Shown here: positions 1-7,133 of the stretch, piece by piece | How the letters are laid out: each line of letters opens with the position of its first letter | How positions within the stretch are numbered: the first letter of the stretch is position 1 | DNA from: Clostridiales bacterium | GTDB lineage: Bacteria > Bacillota > Clostridia > Oscillospirales > Oscillospiraceae | Length of the DNA: 18,534 nucleotides | Reading direction: 5' to 3' | Assembly: GCA_012516225.1 (NCBI GenBank) | Contig: JAAYWX010000235.1 | Location: 1 to 18,534, forward strand | Translations under genes and position numbers: made by a program | The notes under the pieces: generated by a model | Seen by the model: only the letters and a program-made list of their open reading frames with translations | What the model was told of the DNA's origin: nothing | Database searches by the model: none

Positions 1-88
1 CGTTTTTTTACTTTTATAAGATTGTAAAATAAAGAAGTTTATTTAAGCATCTTCTGTTTTGATTTATTGGGGAGGAGCAAGATAAAGA

Positions 89-856
89 ATGTCAGCAAAA
101 CTGCGTATAATTCTCACCTTTGCACTTGCGCTTATTTTGATTTTAAGCGCTGCAAAGGTTGTTATAACTGAAATAGAATACAAAAAAGCCGCAGCGGCAT
201 ACGATAAAAGCCGGGAAGAAAACTTTTTTCTCTCGACAACCGTTTCTTCCTGCATTTCAGGTGAATATTTTCCCAATGTTTATGTGGATTTGTATTCACT
301 GAAATCCGTAAATCCCGAAACCATCGGCTGGCTGTGGATACCAGGTACAAACATAAGCTATCCGCTTATGCAGTCAGATGACAACTTCAAGTATCTTAAC
401 AGGACCTATAGCCTGCAAAAAAGCAGTTCCGGTGCAATTTTTATAGATTACCGCAATTCTCCCGATTTTTCCGATGCTTTGTCGGTCATATACGGTCACA
501 ATATGAAAAGCGGCGATATGTTTGGCGGCCTAAAAAAATATTCCGATCCTCTATATCTTTCCGAACATAGCGATATGTATATTTTTACAGAAAAAAGTAG
601 CTTAAAATATAAAATTTTCACTGCCTTCATTGTCGGCTGTGACAGCCCCCTGTTTTCTTTCGGCTTTTCCGAACGCACTGGCTTGGGCGATTTGCCCGAA
701 TATATAAAATCCTGTGCCGGCGGCAGCATTCTCAACGAGCCTGATGGGAAGTCCCCCGTTGTCATGCTGTCTACCTGCACATCCGCAGGCCGCGACAAAC
801 GCTTTGTCGTTCTTGCCTCGCTTGAGGCAGAAAAAGAAAGCCAAAGCGCTTTTTAA
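89..856 (+). CDS. Class B sortase
   Basis: This is a membrane-anchored cysteine transpeptidase of the sortase B type, which attaches surface proteins to peptidoglycan or polymerises them outside the cell. The 255-residue protein starts with a hydrophobic segment (about 6-27) that serves as an uncleaved N-terminal anchor, followed by the sortase fold. Catalytic residues are visible in the expected order: His137 in YGHNM, Cys230 in LSTC, and Arg238 in KRFVV. Length is normal for class B enzymes. The ATG is preceded by a GGGGAGGAG ribosome binding site at 69-77, spaced rather long. No protein with an LPxTG- or NPxTG-like sorting signal is encoded in the window, so its substrate is unknown. The gene stands alone, with about 300 bases before the next plus-strand gene. 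Family assignment is confident; the substrate is not. Confidence 0.93.
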   Translation: MSAKLRIILTFALALILILSAAKVVITEIEYKKAAAAYDKSREENFFLSTTVSSCISGEYFPNVYVDLYSLKSVNPETIGWLWIPGTNISYPLMQSDDNFKYLNRTYSLQKSSSGAIFIDYRNSPDFSDALSVIYGHNMKSGDMFGGLKKYSDPLYLSEHSDMYIFTEKSSLKYKIFTAFIVGCDSPLFSFGFSERTGLGDLPEYIKSCAGGSILNEPDGKSPVVMLSTCTSAGRDKRFVVLASLEAEKESQSAF

Positions 857-955
857 GCCCCTGTCAATAATTTGCCTGCAAAATCATTACTATTGTCGAA
901 AAGGCTTTGCCCATGTTCAATTAGTTATGAGAAACACAAATACCGTAAAGCCGGT

Positions 956-1120
956 TCAAATCGGCTTAAACATGAAGGACATCTCCTTGAGCATATTATG
1001 AACGCCGTCTACTGCCAATTTCTTTAATAGGCTTTCTTTTAATTTAAATAGTTTATCAAAGTCCGGTGATTTATACACTTTTAGCCGGCATATTGCTTTA
1101 ATCGCTTCAAAATGGTATCC
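956..1120 (-). other. Unidentified open-frame remnant in the 857-1165 gap
   Basis: The 309-base gap between the sortase and the HAD gene has no full gene. On the minus strand there is a 54-codon stop-to-stop frame ending in TGA at 956-958, with protein-like composition. It contains the stretches FEAIKAICRLKVY, SPDFDKLFKLKESLLKKLA and VDGVHNMLKEMSFMFKPI. It has no usable start codon near its beginning: a TAA lies directly before it and the first Met is residue 43. I do not recognise the family. It looks like the C-terminal end of a decayed gene, but it could be chance. The flanks (857-955 and 1121-1165) show nothing further apart from the ribosome binding site of the next gene. Confidence 0.25.
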
Positions 1121-1165
1121 TTATTCGGACAGGCTAAAGACAATACCGCTTATAAGGAGAAATTC

Positions 1166-1816
1166 ATGAAAAAATACGACTATATATTTTTTGACCTTGA
1201 CGGAACAATAAGCGACTCTGCCCCCGGCATAGTCAATTCTGTCATCTATTCCTTGAACCGTATGGGAACGGAGATAAAAGACAGAGAGCAACTTAAGAAG
1301 TTTGTCGGCCCTCCGCTTGCTGAATCGTTTTCAAAGTATTACGGATACACTCCCGAAGAAGCCGGACAGGCCGCAAAATTTTTCAGAGAATATTATCAGG
1401 AGAAAGGTATTTTTGAAAACAGCATGTACAAAGGTGTTGACCTTCTGCTCGATAAACTTCTCTGTGCCGGAAGAGTGCCTGTTCTCGCTACTTCCAAGCC
1501 GGAATCTTTTGCAAAGAAAATACTTTTAAGATACGGAATCGACCGTTATTTTCATTTCATTGCAGGGAGCACGCTTGACGAAACAAGAACCAAAAAGGAA
1601 GAAGTCATCGCTTACGCCCTTGAATCCTGCGAAATAAAAGATAAATCCAAAGTCGTCATGATAGGTGACCGCTCGCACGACGTAGTGGGTGCCAAGAAAA
1701 ACGGACTCGACTGCATAGGAGTGCTTTACGGATACGGCAGCAGGGAAGAGCTTGAGGGTGAAGGGGCTTTGTGCATAGCAGAGACCATAAACGATCTTGA
1801 GCGTATTCTTATATAA
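1166..1816 (+). CDS. HAD-superfamily hydrolase, phosphoglycolate phosphatase-like
   Basis: This is a cytoplasmic phosphatase of the haloacid dehalogenase superfamily, Gph/PpaX-like subgroup. The 216-residue protein shows all four HAD motifs. Motif I is FFDLDGT, with nucleophile Asp10 and Asp12. A GPPL segment follows at the start of the helical cap. Motif II is the Thr/Ser in LATSKPE. Motif III is a downstream Lys, and motif IV is the acidic GDRSHD. The start is set at 1166 rather than an in-frame alternative 54 bases upstream, because AAGGAG at 1154-1159 sits 6 bases before this ATG and the conserved domain begins right after it. The gene ends in a hairpin shared with the convergent DUF2325 gene. 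The physiological substrate (phosphoglycolate, pyrophosphate or a nucleotide) cannot be told from sequence. Confidence 0.88.
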   Translation: MKKYDYIFFDLDGTISDSAPGIVNSVIYSLNRMGTEIKDREQLKKFVGPPLAESFSKYYGYTPEEAGQAAKFFREYYQEKGIFENSMYKGVDLLLDKLLCAGRVPVLATSKPESFAKKILLRYGIDRYFHFIAGSTLDETRTKKEEVIAYALESCEIKDKSKVVMIGDRSHDVVGAKKNGLDCIGVLYGYGSREELEGEGALCIAETINDLERILI

Positions 1817-1824
1817 TCCGGAAT

Positions 1825-1854
1825 CAAGGACAGCGGGAAATACTGCTGTCCTTG
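1825..1854. terminator. Hairpin between convergent genes
   Basis: A perfect 10-bp stem (CAAGGACAGC / GCTGTCCTTG) with a 10-base loop lies between the HAD stop and the TAG stop of the convergent DUF2325 gene. It has no U-tract on either strand, so it may be a weak bidirectional terminator or a 3' stabilising hairpin. Confidence 0.45.
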
Positions 1855-1855
1855 C

Positions 1856-2158
1856 CTATATATTGCAGATTGTTTCACACGGAAACCGTTCCTGCAAAAT
1901 ATTTTTAAGCGCACTAAGACTGCTGCTGTGACACCGCTCCACTTCTGCATTGCAGCGCTTTGCCTCATTTAACGCGGTTTTTACAAGGTTATGTGAAACG
2001 GTACTTGTAAACAATACAAACAAATCCGCAGAGCCTACCTTTTTACTTATATCCCCACTTGCTTTTGTAAATATTTTTGCTTTACATCCGTGCTTAAGGC
2101 ATAGGTCCGAATACATTCTTTCCATACGCTCGTTTCCTCCGATAATAACAACGCTCAT
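1856..2158 (-). CDS. DUF2325 family protein
   Basis: A 100-residue cytoplasmic protein of the DUF2325 family. The family hallmarks are present: an N-terminal beta strand with a glycine turn (SVVIIGGNERM), a central LFVLFTSTVSHN segment and a C-terminal VERCHSSSLSAL motif. The fold resembles a small Rossmann-like domain. It is Cys-rich for its size (Cys20, 25, 69, 76, 94, 98), and Cys76-His77 lie in the conserved C-H-S-S motif, which would fit metal or redox sensing; that is inference only. The function of the family is not established. The start ATG follows an AAGGAGATTTTT ribosome binding site. Two palindromic sites lie 22 and 95 bases upstream. The gene ends with TAG, showing that amber is used as a normal stop in this genome. 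Confidence 0.82.
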   Translation of the reverse strand: MSVVIIGGNERMERMYSDLCLKHGCKAKIFTKASGDISKKVGSADLFVLFTSTVSHNLVKTALNEAKRCNAEVERCHSSSLSALKNILQERFPCETICNI

Positions 2159-2179
2159 AAAAATCTCCTTTCTTATTAA

Positions 2180-2195
2180 GTTATAGTATTCTAAC
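2180..2195 (-). promoter_or_regulatory. Operator-like palindrome, proximal copy
   Basis: Read on plus, GTTATAGTATTCTAAC is an imperfect 16-bp palindrome of form GTTA-N8-TAAC with 12 of 16 positions symmetric. It sits 22 bases before the DUF2325 start, overlapping a possible minus-strand -10 (TACTAT or TATAAC). It shares form and length with the site at 2253-2268. Confidence 0.4.
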
Positions 2196-2252
2196 CATCG
2201 CGTAAAAATAAACGCCCCTTATTTATACATAATATACAAATTTTGAAATCTG

Positions 2253-2268
2253 GTTAGATATGTCTAAC
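2253..2268. promoter_or_regulatory. Operator-like palindrome, distal copy
   Basis: GTTAGATATGTCTAAC is a 16-bp palindrome with 6-bp perfect arms (GTTAGA/TCTAAC) around a 4-base centre. It starts 73 bp from the start of the proximal copy, about seven helical turns, so a regulator could bridge the two. The TTAG/CTAA ends resemble sites of DtxR-family metal regulators, but that identification is a guess. It lies between divergent DUF2325 (minus) and degV (plus), closer to DUF2325. Confidence 0.45.
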
Positions 2269-2460
2269 TGGATTAAAGATACTATATGAAAAATTTTTTG
2301 TCAAGTTATTATTTCGTTTGTTTTCGGCGCATATTAAAGATATTTTCACTTAAATTATTTTCATAGCAAATTGTAAGATTTAATTATTTTTTGATACTCT
2401 CCAACTTTTCCATGGTAAATACAGCATAAGCCAGTATGAGGTTATTGTTACCATATGTTA
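2269..2460. other. AT-rich intergenic stretch, nothing recognised
   Basis: This part of the 383-base gap between DUF2325 and degV is AT-rich. I find no plausible coding frame, hairpin or RNA element in it. It separates the palindrome pair from the degV promoter. Confidence 0.5.
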
Positions 2461-2489
2461 TTGACACGCACATTATAATGATTTATAAT
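2461..2489 (+). promoter_or_regulatory. Consensus sigma-A promoter of the degV gene
   Basis: TTGACA (2461-2466) and TATAAT (2484-2489) are both perfect consensus hexamers with an ideal 17-base spacer, giving a start near 2496 and a leader of about 45 bases before the degV ATG. This predicts strong constitutive transcription. Confidence 0.85.
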
Positions 2490-2541
2490 AATTACGCTAA
2501 ACACCAAACATAGTTTTGAATACCTTATAAGGAGCCTTGCT

Positions 2542-3429
2542 ATGAACCAATTTGCTCTAACCTGCTGTTCAACAGCCGACATGCCGATAGAATTTTTCAG
2601 TCTGAATAATATTCCCTATGCCAGTTTTCACTTTGTAATGGACGGTAAAGAGTACCTGGACGACTTGGGACAGTCCATGCCTTTTGATGTATTTTACAAA
2701 AAAATCGCAGAGGGTGCAAGTCCGACCACAAGCCAAGTGAGTACGGAACAGTATGAACAAATGTGGACTCCGCTTCTTGAGAACGGAATGGATATACTCC
2801 ATATAACGCTGTCAAGCGGAATTTCGGGTACAATAAATTCCGCCAACAGCGCCAGAACCATCCTTCTTGGCAAATATCCGGAGCGCGAAATTGCAATTGT
2901 TGATTCGCTTGGAGCGTCGAGCGGTTACGGGCTTCTGGTTACAATGGCCTGCCAAATGCGTGATGAAGGCAAATCTCTTGCCGAAACACGCGATTGGCTT
3001 GAAAAAAACAAGCTCCGTCTGCACCACTGGTTTTTCTCGACAGATCTTACAAGCTATTACCGCGGAGGTCGGATTTCAAGAACATCGGCAATGTTCGGTA
3101 CTCTTTTAAAAATTTGTCCGCTTCTCAATATGAATACGGAAGGCAGGCTTATTCCGCGCGAAAAAATACGCACTAAGAAAAAAGCCATTTCAGAAATAGT
3201 AAACAGAATGGAACAGCACGCGGAAAACGGTCTTAATTACAGCGGAAAATGCTACATCAGCAATTCCGACTGCTTTGAAGATGCCCGCGCGGTTGCAGAT
3301 CTTGTTGAGGAGCGTTTCCCTCACCTTGACGGAAAAGTACTTATAAACAGCGTTGGAACTGTAATCGGTGCTCATACCGGACCCGGAACCGTGGCGCTTT
3401 TCTTCTTCGGCGATGAAAGAGTCCCTTAA
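2542..3429 (+). CDS. DegV family protein (fatty-acid-binding, FakB-like)
   Basis: This is a DegV/EDD-fold protein. Characterised members are FakB subunits, which bind a fatty acid and present it to the kinase FakA for phosphorylation and entry into phospholipid synthesis. The 295-residue protein has the family landmarks in order: STADM near the N terminus, TTSQ at 62-65, SSGISGT at 91-97, RGGRIS at 174-179, and IGAHTGPG at 265-272 near the C terminus. Length is typical. A ribosome binding site AAGGAG stands about 9 bases before the ATG, and a consensus promoter and a strong terminator bound the gene, so it is a single-gene transcription unit. No fakA is in the window. Which lipid it binds is not evident. 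Confidence 0.92.
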   Translation: MNQFALTCCSTADMPIEFFSLNNIPYASFHFVMDGKEYLDDLGQSMPFDVFYKKIAEGASPTTSQVSTEQYEQMWTPLLENGMDILHITLSSGISGTINSANSARTILLGKYPEREIAIVDSLGASSGYGLLVTMACQMRDEGKSLAETRDWLEKNKLRLHHWFFSTDLTSYYRGGRISRTSAMFGTLLKICPLLNMNTEGRLIPREKIRTKKKAISEIVNRMEQHAENGLNYSGKCYISNSDCFEDARAVADLVEERFPHLDGKVLINSVGTVIGAHTGPGTVALFFFGDERVP

Positions 3430-3436
3430 ATGTCAA

Positions 3437-3485
3437 AGGCTTCCCGCTTGTGCCGATGCACGCGGGAAGCCTAATTTTATTTTTC
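3437..3485 (+). terminator. Intrinsic terminator after degV
   Basis: An 11-bp GC-rich stem (AGGCTTCCCGC at 3437-3447 with GCGGGAAGCCT at 3462-3472) is followed by AATTTTATTTTT, a classic Rho-independent terminator on the plus strand. The convergent YhfC gene ends right beside it. Confidence 0.88.
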
Positions 3486-4178
3486 TTATGTAAGCGGAAT
3501 TATTTCTTTGCGATATTGGTTGAGAGCAAACCAGCCCATACAGCCTGAGAATATGAACAGCACCGCTTCAAGAACCCAAACATTGACGCTCTGTGCAGCA
3601 AGCACTACCGCAAAATCAACCAGTGTATGAAGGGTAAACGCTGCAATAAGCCATATAATTTTCTTTTCCCGAACGCTTTTCATAACCATTACGGAAAGGG
3701 CTATCTGGAACAGCATTGCGGAAAGCCTTTCCACTCCCGATGCTGCAATTATGCCGGGAACGTCAAATTCCACCGGGGATATCAGCATAGCCACTCCTTT
3801 TATTCCAGCCAAAAGGATTGCCTCAATCCCCCCGTGTCCGATTCCGAAGGCGATACCGTCTGCTGCATTTCTTTGCGTTTTCAGAAAAAGGGACATTACA
3901 AGGTATCTTCCGCCATTTTCGAAAAGTGCCGCAGTACTTCCCAAAAATAGAGCGTACAAAACCGGCTGAGCGGAACTCATCACTATGTACCACGAGTATT
4001 TGGGCAGAAGAATCTGAATTATGGGCAGTCGCATGAAAACCTGAAAAAATACAAATGTCAAAGCTCCGAGAAGGATGGGGTTCCAGTTCTGCTTTTTCCT
4101 TACGCATAAGGCAATGGCGGCAGAGACGTGAAGAACAAGCGCGCAAATAACTGTAAAAATGCAGCTTAATCTGTACAT
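3486..4178 (-). CDS. YhfC family intramembrane protein, putative metalloprotease
   Basis: A 230-residue polytopic membrane protein of the YhfC family, predicted intramembrane metal-dependent proteases distantly related to CPBP/Abi proteins. About seven hydrophobic segments span it. Putative catalytic or metal-binding positions are visible: Glu87 and Arg91 in FENGGRY, His115 and Glu119 in GIGHGGIEA, and His184/Asp188 in LHTLVDF. In CPBP relatives the first motif is EExxR; here the residue beside Glu87 is Asn (E-N-x-x-R). The start Met is followed by a signal-like hydrophobic stretch. It is 18 bases downstream of the DUF975 gene on the same strand, so the two are probably co-transcribed. Substrate and role are unknown; protease activity is a family-level prediction. 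Confidence 0.85.
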   Translation of the reverse strand: MYRLSCIFTVICALVLHVSAAIALCVRKKQNWNPILLGALTFVFFQVFMRLPIIQILLPKYSWYIVMSSAQPVLYALFLGSTAALFENGGRYLVMSLFLKTQRNAADGIAFGIGHGGIEAILLAGIKGVAMLISPVEFDVPGIIAASGVERLSAMLFQIALSVMVMKSVREKKIIWLIAAFTLHTLVDFAVVLAAQSVNVWVLEAVLFIFSGCMGWFALNQYRKEIIPLT

Positions 4179-4196
4179 TCTAAAACTCCCTTAATT

Positions 4197-4901
4197 TTAA
4201 ACAAGTCTGTCATAGCTTGTATAAGGCATATGGCGGAGAGCCAAGTAATAATTTACATAGGTAATTTCGGTATACGGTTTTACCCATACAATAACGAATG
4301 GAAACGTGGTCAGAAGTATCCACCCCAAAAAGCTGAGGTCAAGCATAAACAGTTCTTCTTTCCGCCCGTTCATCATCCGCTTGCTTTCTCTTATGCATTC
4401 TATTGCGCTGAGCTGCGGATTGTCTATCATAATGTAAAGCGCCATGCGGTAGCGATAAAATGCGATAATTCCGGGCACTATGAGAAGGAGGCTCCAAAGG
4501 TATATTAATACGAACATGAGTATATGCAACCATAGAACCTTTCCAAAAATCGCAAATCCATCAAAAAGGTTTCCGAAACCCGCTCGTCTGAAACGGCAGA
4601 TATTCATGCAGTAAATGGTAAATCCGACATTTATCATTATTACCATAACGGCAAGTGCGACAAGAAGGGAAACACTCCACAGATTATACTGCGGCATAGG
4701 CGGAACATAATTATAATCGCCTGCGTAATAATGCTCCAGTATTTTCTTGGTCATTTCATATTGCCCGCTGACAGTGTTTATAAAGAAGTCCAGTACGAAT
4801 GCTATGGCAAGATAAACCAGCCCCACAAGTATAGGATTAGGTCTGGTATCTGAAATTATAGTTTTGGCGTTTTGTTTTATCGATGCGCGGTTGATATTCA
4901 T
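4197..4901 (-). CDS. DUF975 family membrane protein
   Basis: A 234-residue integral membrane protein of the DUF975 family. The start is set at 4901 (MNINRASIK), since this ATG follows AAAGGAG at good spacing and the family begins with this short amphipathic stretch. A 20-codon longer frame exists but lacks a ribosome binding site. Hydrophobic segments lie near 24-44, 75-100, 120-150 and 185-215. Family features include the R-x-G-F/L-F-D-GF region (RRAGFGNLFDGFAIFGKVLW), the YRYRMALYIMIDNP segment, and ECIRESKRMMNGRKEELFMLDLSF cut by the last membrane span. The function is unknown. It precedes the YhfC gene on the same strand by 18 bases and is likely the first gene of that pair. Its upstream region faces the nadA promoter; I see no convincing promoter of its own. 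Confidence 0.85.
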   Translation of the reverse strand: MNINRASIKQNAKTIISDTRPNPILVGLVYLAIAFVLDFFINTVSGQYEMTKKILEHYYAGDYNYVPPMPQYNLWSVSLLVALAVMVIMINVGFTIYCMNICRFRRAGFGNLFDGFAIFGKVLWLHILMFVLIYLWSLLLIVPGIIAFYRYRMALYIMIDNPQLSAIECIRESKRMMNGRKEELFMLDLSFLGWILLTTFPFVIVWVKPYTEITYVNYYLALRHMPYTSYDRLV

Positions 4902-5062
4902 TTGTGCCTCTCCTTTGTTAAATAGTAAAGGCTCGGATTCAAGCTGAAGCCAGTTTACCACATATCCGCCGCAAAATAAACGATAAACTTTGCCGAATTA
5001 GGCTTTTTATTTTTGCCAAAAACATATTATACGCAGCTTTTAAAACATATTCTCACAATTGT

Positions 5063-5091
5063 TTGTATTCGGGTGTATTTTATGCTATACT
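5063..5091 (+). promoter_or_regulatory. Promoter of nadA
   Basis: TTGTAT (5063-5068) and TATACT (5086-5091) are separated by exactly 17 bases and give a start near 5098, about 60 bases before the nadA ATG. The in-frame TTG at 5063, which would lengthen the protein by 32 residues, is the -35 box and not a start codon. Confidence 0.72.
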
Positions 5092-5107
5092 GTCATGGCA
5101 AAATATA

Positions 5108-5129
5108 ATATCCCCATACAAGGGGATAT
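5108..5129 (+). promoter_or_regulatory. Perfect hairpin in the nadA leader
   Basis: ATATCCCC (5108-5115) pairs perfectly with GGGGATAT (5122-5129) around a 6-base loop, close to the predicted 5' end of the mRNA and 15 bases before the ribosome binding site. It could be an operator for a repressor of NAD synthesis or a 5' stabilising stem. It does not match a NAD(+) riboswitch by eye, being far too small. Confidence 0.45.
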
Positions 5130-5158
5130 CCTATCGTCCGTCCGAAAGGAACATGCCT

Positions 5159-6064
5159 ATGAATGAAATTAAGAAAAAAATATTATCTTTAAAAAATGAA
5201 CGCAATGCGCTAATTCTTGCCCATTATTATCAGCCCTTACCGGTTCAGGACATTTCGGACGCAGTCGGCGACTCGTTTGCGCTTGCCAAACTTGCACAGA
5301 AAGCAGAACAGGATACTATAATCCTCTGCGGAGTTAGATTCATGGCAGAGAGTGCGAAAATACTCTGCCCCGGTAAAACCGTTTATCTGCCTTCCGAAAG
5401 CGCCGGCTGCCCTATGGCAGACATGGTGACTCCGGAAGATGTCTTGGAACTTAAGCGAAGATATCCCGATGCGGCAGTTGTATGCTATGTAAATTCTTCC
5501 GCCGCTGTCAAAGCTGTAAGCGATATCTGCTGTACGTCATCATCGGCGGAGAAAATAGTGCGGTCTATACCGAACAGACAGATTATTTTTGTTCCGGATA
5601 AAAACCTCGGAGCCTATGTCGCGAAAAAAGTCCCCGAAAAAGAGATTATTCTTTTTGATGGCTTCTGCCCCATTCATGATGCCGTTTCGCTTAGTGACGC
5701 GGCAGCGGCAAAACAGGCTCTGCCGGATGCGAAGCTTCTTGCCCATCCGGAGTGCAGACCGGAAGTTTTAAGTCAAGCTGACTATATTGGATCAACAGCG
5801 GGAATTCTTGATTATGCCCGTAGTTCGAGTGCGCAAAAATTTATTGTAGGAACCGAAACAGGCGTTTGTGAAATTCTCAAACGGGAGTTGCCCGGTAAAA
5901 CCATTGTTCCTGTAAAAGAGAACTTTGTGTGCCCGGACATGAAAAAAACTTCACTTGAAGATGTTCTCGCCTGTCTTGAGGGAAGGCGAAATCCCATAGA
6001 ACTTCCGGAAAACGAATTACTTGGGGCAAGAGCAAGCCTCGAGCGAATGGTGGATATTGAGTGA
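5159..6064 (+). CDS. nadA: Quinolinate synthase
   Basis: NadA condenses iminoaspartate with dihydroxyacetone phosphate to give quinolinate, the pyridine precursor in de novo NAD synthesis, using an oxygen-sensitive [4Fe-4S] cluster. The 301-residue size and motifs fit the short bacterial form: AHYYQ (His22), SAGCPMAD (Cys84), FDGFCPIH (Cys170) and NFVCPDM (Cys258). These three Cys occupy the positions of the three cluster ligands in Thermotoga-type NadA. The start at 5159 is preferred over ATG 5153 because AAAGGA at 5145-5150 lies 8 bases from the former and only 2 from the latter. The usual partners nadB and nadC are absent from the window, so iminoaspartate must come from a gene elsewhere. 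The gene has its own promoter, leader hairpin and terminator. Confidence 0.95.
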   Translation: MNEIKKKILSLKNERNALILAHYYQPLPVQDISDAVGDSFALAKLAQKAEQDTIILCGVRFMAESAKILCPGKTVYLPSESAGCPMADMVTPEDVLELKRRYPDAAVVCYVNSSAAVKAVSDICCTSSSAEKIVRSIPNRQIIFVPDKNLGAYVAKKVPEKEIILFDGFCPIHDAVSLSDAAAAKQALPDAKLLAHPECRPEVLSQADYIGSTAGILDYARSSSAQKFIVGTETGVCEILKRELPGKTIVPVKENFVCPDMKKTSLEDVLACLEGRRNPIELPENELLGARASLERMVDIE

Positions 6065-6076
6065 CTTTAAAAACAC

Positions 6077-6111
6077 AACTGCCGCAGGGATATAGCCTGC
6101 GGCAGTTTTTT
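6077..6111. terminator. Strong terminator after nadA, probably bidirectional
   Basis: A perfect 12-bp stem (AACTGCCGCAGG / CCTGCGGCAGTT) ends in T6 on plus. It lies directly beside the stop of the convergent anti-sigma gene. On minus it is followed by GTGTTTTTAAA, so it may stop both transcripts. Confidence 0.9.
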
Positions 6112-6113
6112 GA

Positions 6114-7130
6114 TTATGAGGTTTTGTCCGAATCCTTAAGCTTTTTTACCAGATCTTCAAACTTTTCGGCGCGTCCAGCGGCTTTATAAAGTATTTTTTC
6201 CTCCGAAAGTTTATCCTTGCTGCTGCCGGACTCCTTTTGGATCACATCTTGCGAAAGGCACCAAATTTCATTTTTTATAAACCAAACGCTTATAATTTTA
6301 TCTTTCGCATATTTATCCTTTTCCCTGTCTGCGGGAACATATACCGTATACTTCGGCTCGTTTTCAATAAACGTACCGTCTTCGGGCTTATTCCCCTGGA
6401 CATTTTCAGGAACAGCGGTCAACAGTTCCGAAAATGCGTCAAGGTCTTTTTCATCGGTAACTATAAACATCAGCACATTTTTGTCGTTCTCGTCCTCATC
6501 GGAGTAATATCTGCCTTCGTAAACGCTGAAAACGCTTGCCTGAAGAAGATATGAGGGTTCTTTTTCGATTTCTTCTGACTTAACCCCGTTTGCGAGGGCT
6601 GCGTTTTGCGCTGGAAAGCCAAGCTGCAGCCCCGAGTCGGCAGGTTCACGGGATACGCGCAAATTTGGCTGACTCGATTCCGGCGCAGCACTGTCCTGAA
6701 CCAAGCCGAAACTTTTTGATGAACCTGATGCAGCCTCAGTCTTCATATCCGCATAATTAGAAATTTCCGCTTCCTCAGGAGCGGCGGACATTTTCACGCT
6801 TTTGCCGTTACCGCCAAAAAGGTCCAAGCGCCAAGCACCGAGCAGAATAAGTACCAAGCAGGCGGCCACCGCCGTAAACCTTCCGAAAATAAAATGTCTC
6901 TTATTCCGCTTTTCAAGGTTTATTTTATGCATTATTTCTTTTGTGAGAGTTTCGGGAGGTTCGACAAGATCATCGGCCAAAGCGTCCGATATTCCTTTAA
7001 ATGCTTCATAAACTTTTTTACATTCGCCGCAATGCTCAATGTGTGTGCGAAGCTCTGATTCCTGCACGACATCAAGCTCGCCGTCCACCATAGCGCTGAT
7101 AAGCTCTAAAAATTTACTGCAGTCGCTCAT
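6114..7130 (-). CDS. Zinc-finger anti-sigma factor, membrane-anchored
   Basis: This is the putative partner and inhibitor of the ECF sigma factor encoded 3 bases upstream. The cytoplasmic N-terminal domain (1-75) carries the zf-HC2/ZAS signature H-x3-C-x2-C at His30, Cys34 and Cys37, which binds the sigma factor. A single membrane span (about 81-103) follows. The remaining 230 residues would lie outside the cell, with a low-complexity Ser/Ala/Glu-rich linker (about 110-185) and a more ordered C-terminal domain (about 190-330). The external part is long for this family and I do not recognise it; it could sense the inducing signal. An excellent AAAGGAGGTG ribosome binding site lies inside the end of the sigma gene, so the two are translationally coupled. 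Release by regulated proteolysis is typical for the class but not shown here. Confidence 0.88.
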   Translation of the reverse strand: MSDCSKFLELISAMVDGELDVVQESELRTHIEHCGECKKVYEAFKGISDALADDLVEPPETLTKEIMHKINLEKRNKRHFIFGRFTAVAACLVLILLGAWRLDLFGGNGKSVKMSAAPEEAEISNYADMKTEAASGSSKSFGLVQDSAAPESSQPNLRVSREPADSGLQLGFPAQNAALANGVKSEEIEKEPSYLLQASVFSVYEGRYYSDEDENDKNVLMFIVTDEKDLDAFSELLTAVPENVQGNKPEDGTFIENEPKYTVYVPADREKDKYAKDKIISVWFIKNEIWCLSQDVIQKESGSSKDKLSEEKILYKAAGRAEKFEDLVKKLKDSDKTS

Positions 7131-7133
7131 GCT

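Noticed and set aside
3823..4146. 107-codon minus-strand frame within the YhfC gene
   Set aside because: It is an alternate frame of the membrane-protein gene, with arginine-rich, low-quality composition and no ribosome binding site.
5108..5129. NAD-responsive riboswitch
   Set aside because: Only one short hairpin is present; the conserved core of known NAD riboswitches is not seen.
5063..5158. 32-residue N-terminal extension of NadA
   Set aside because: Its TTG is the promoter -35 box and it lacks a ribosome binding site; the NadA domain starts at 5159.
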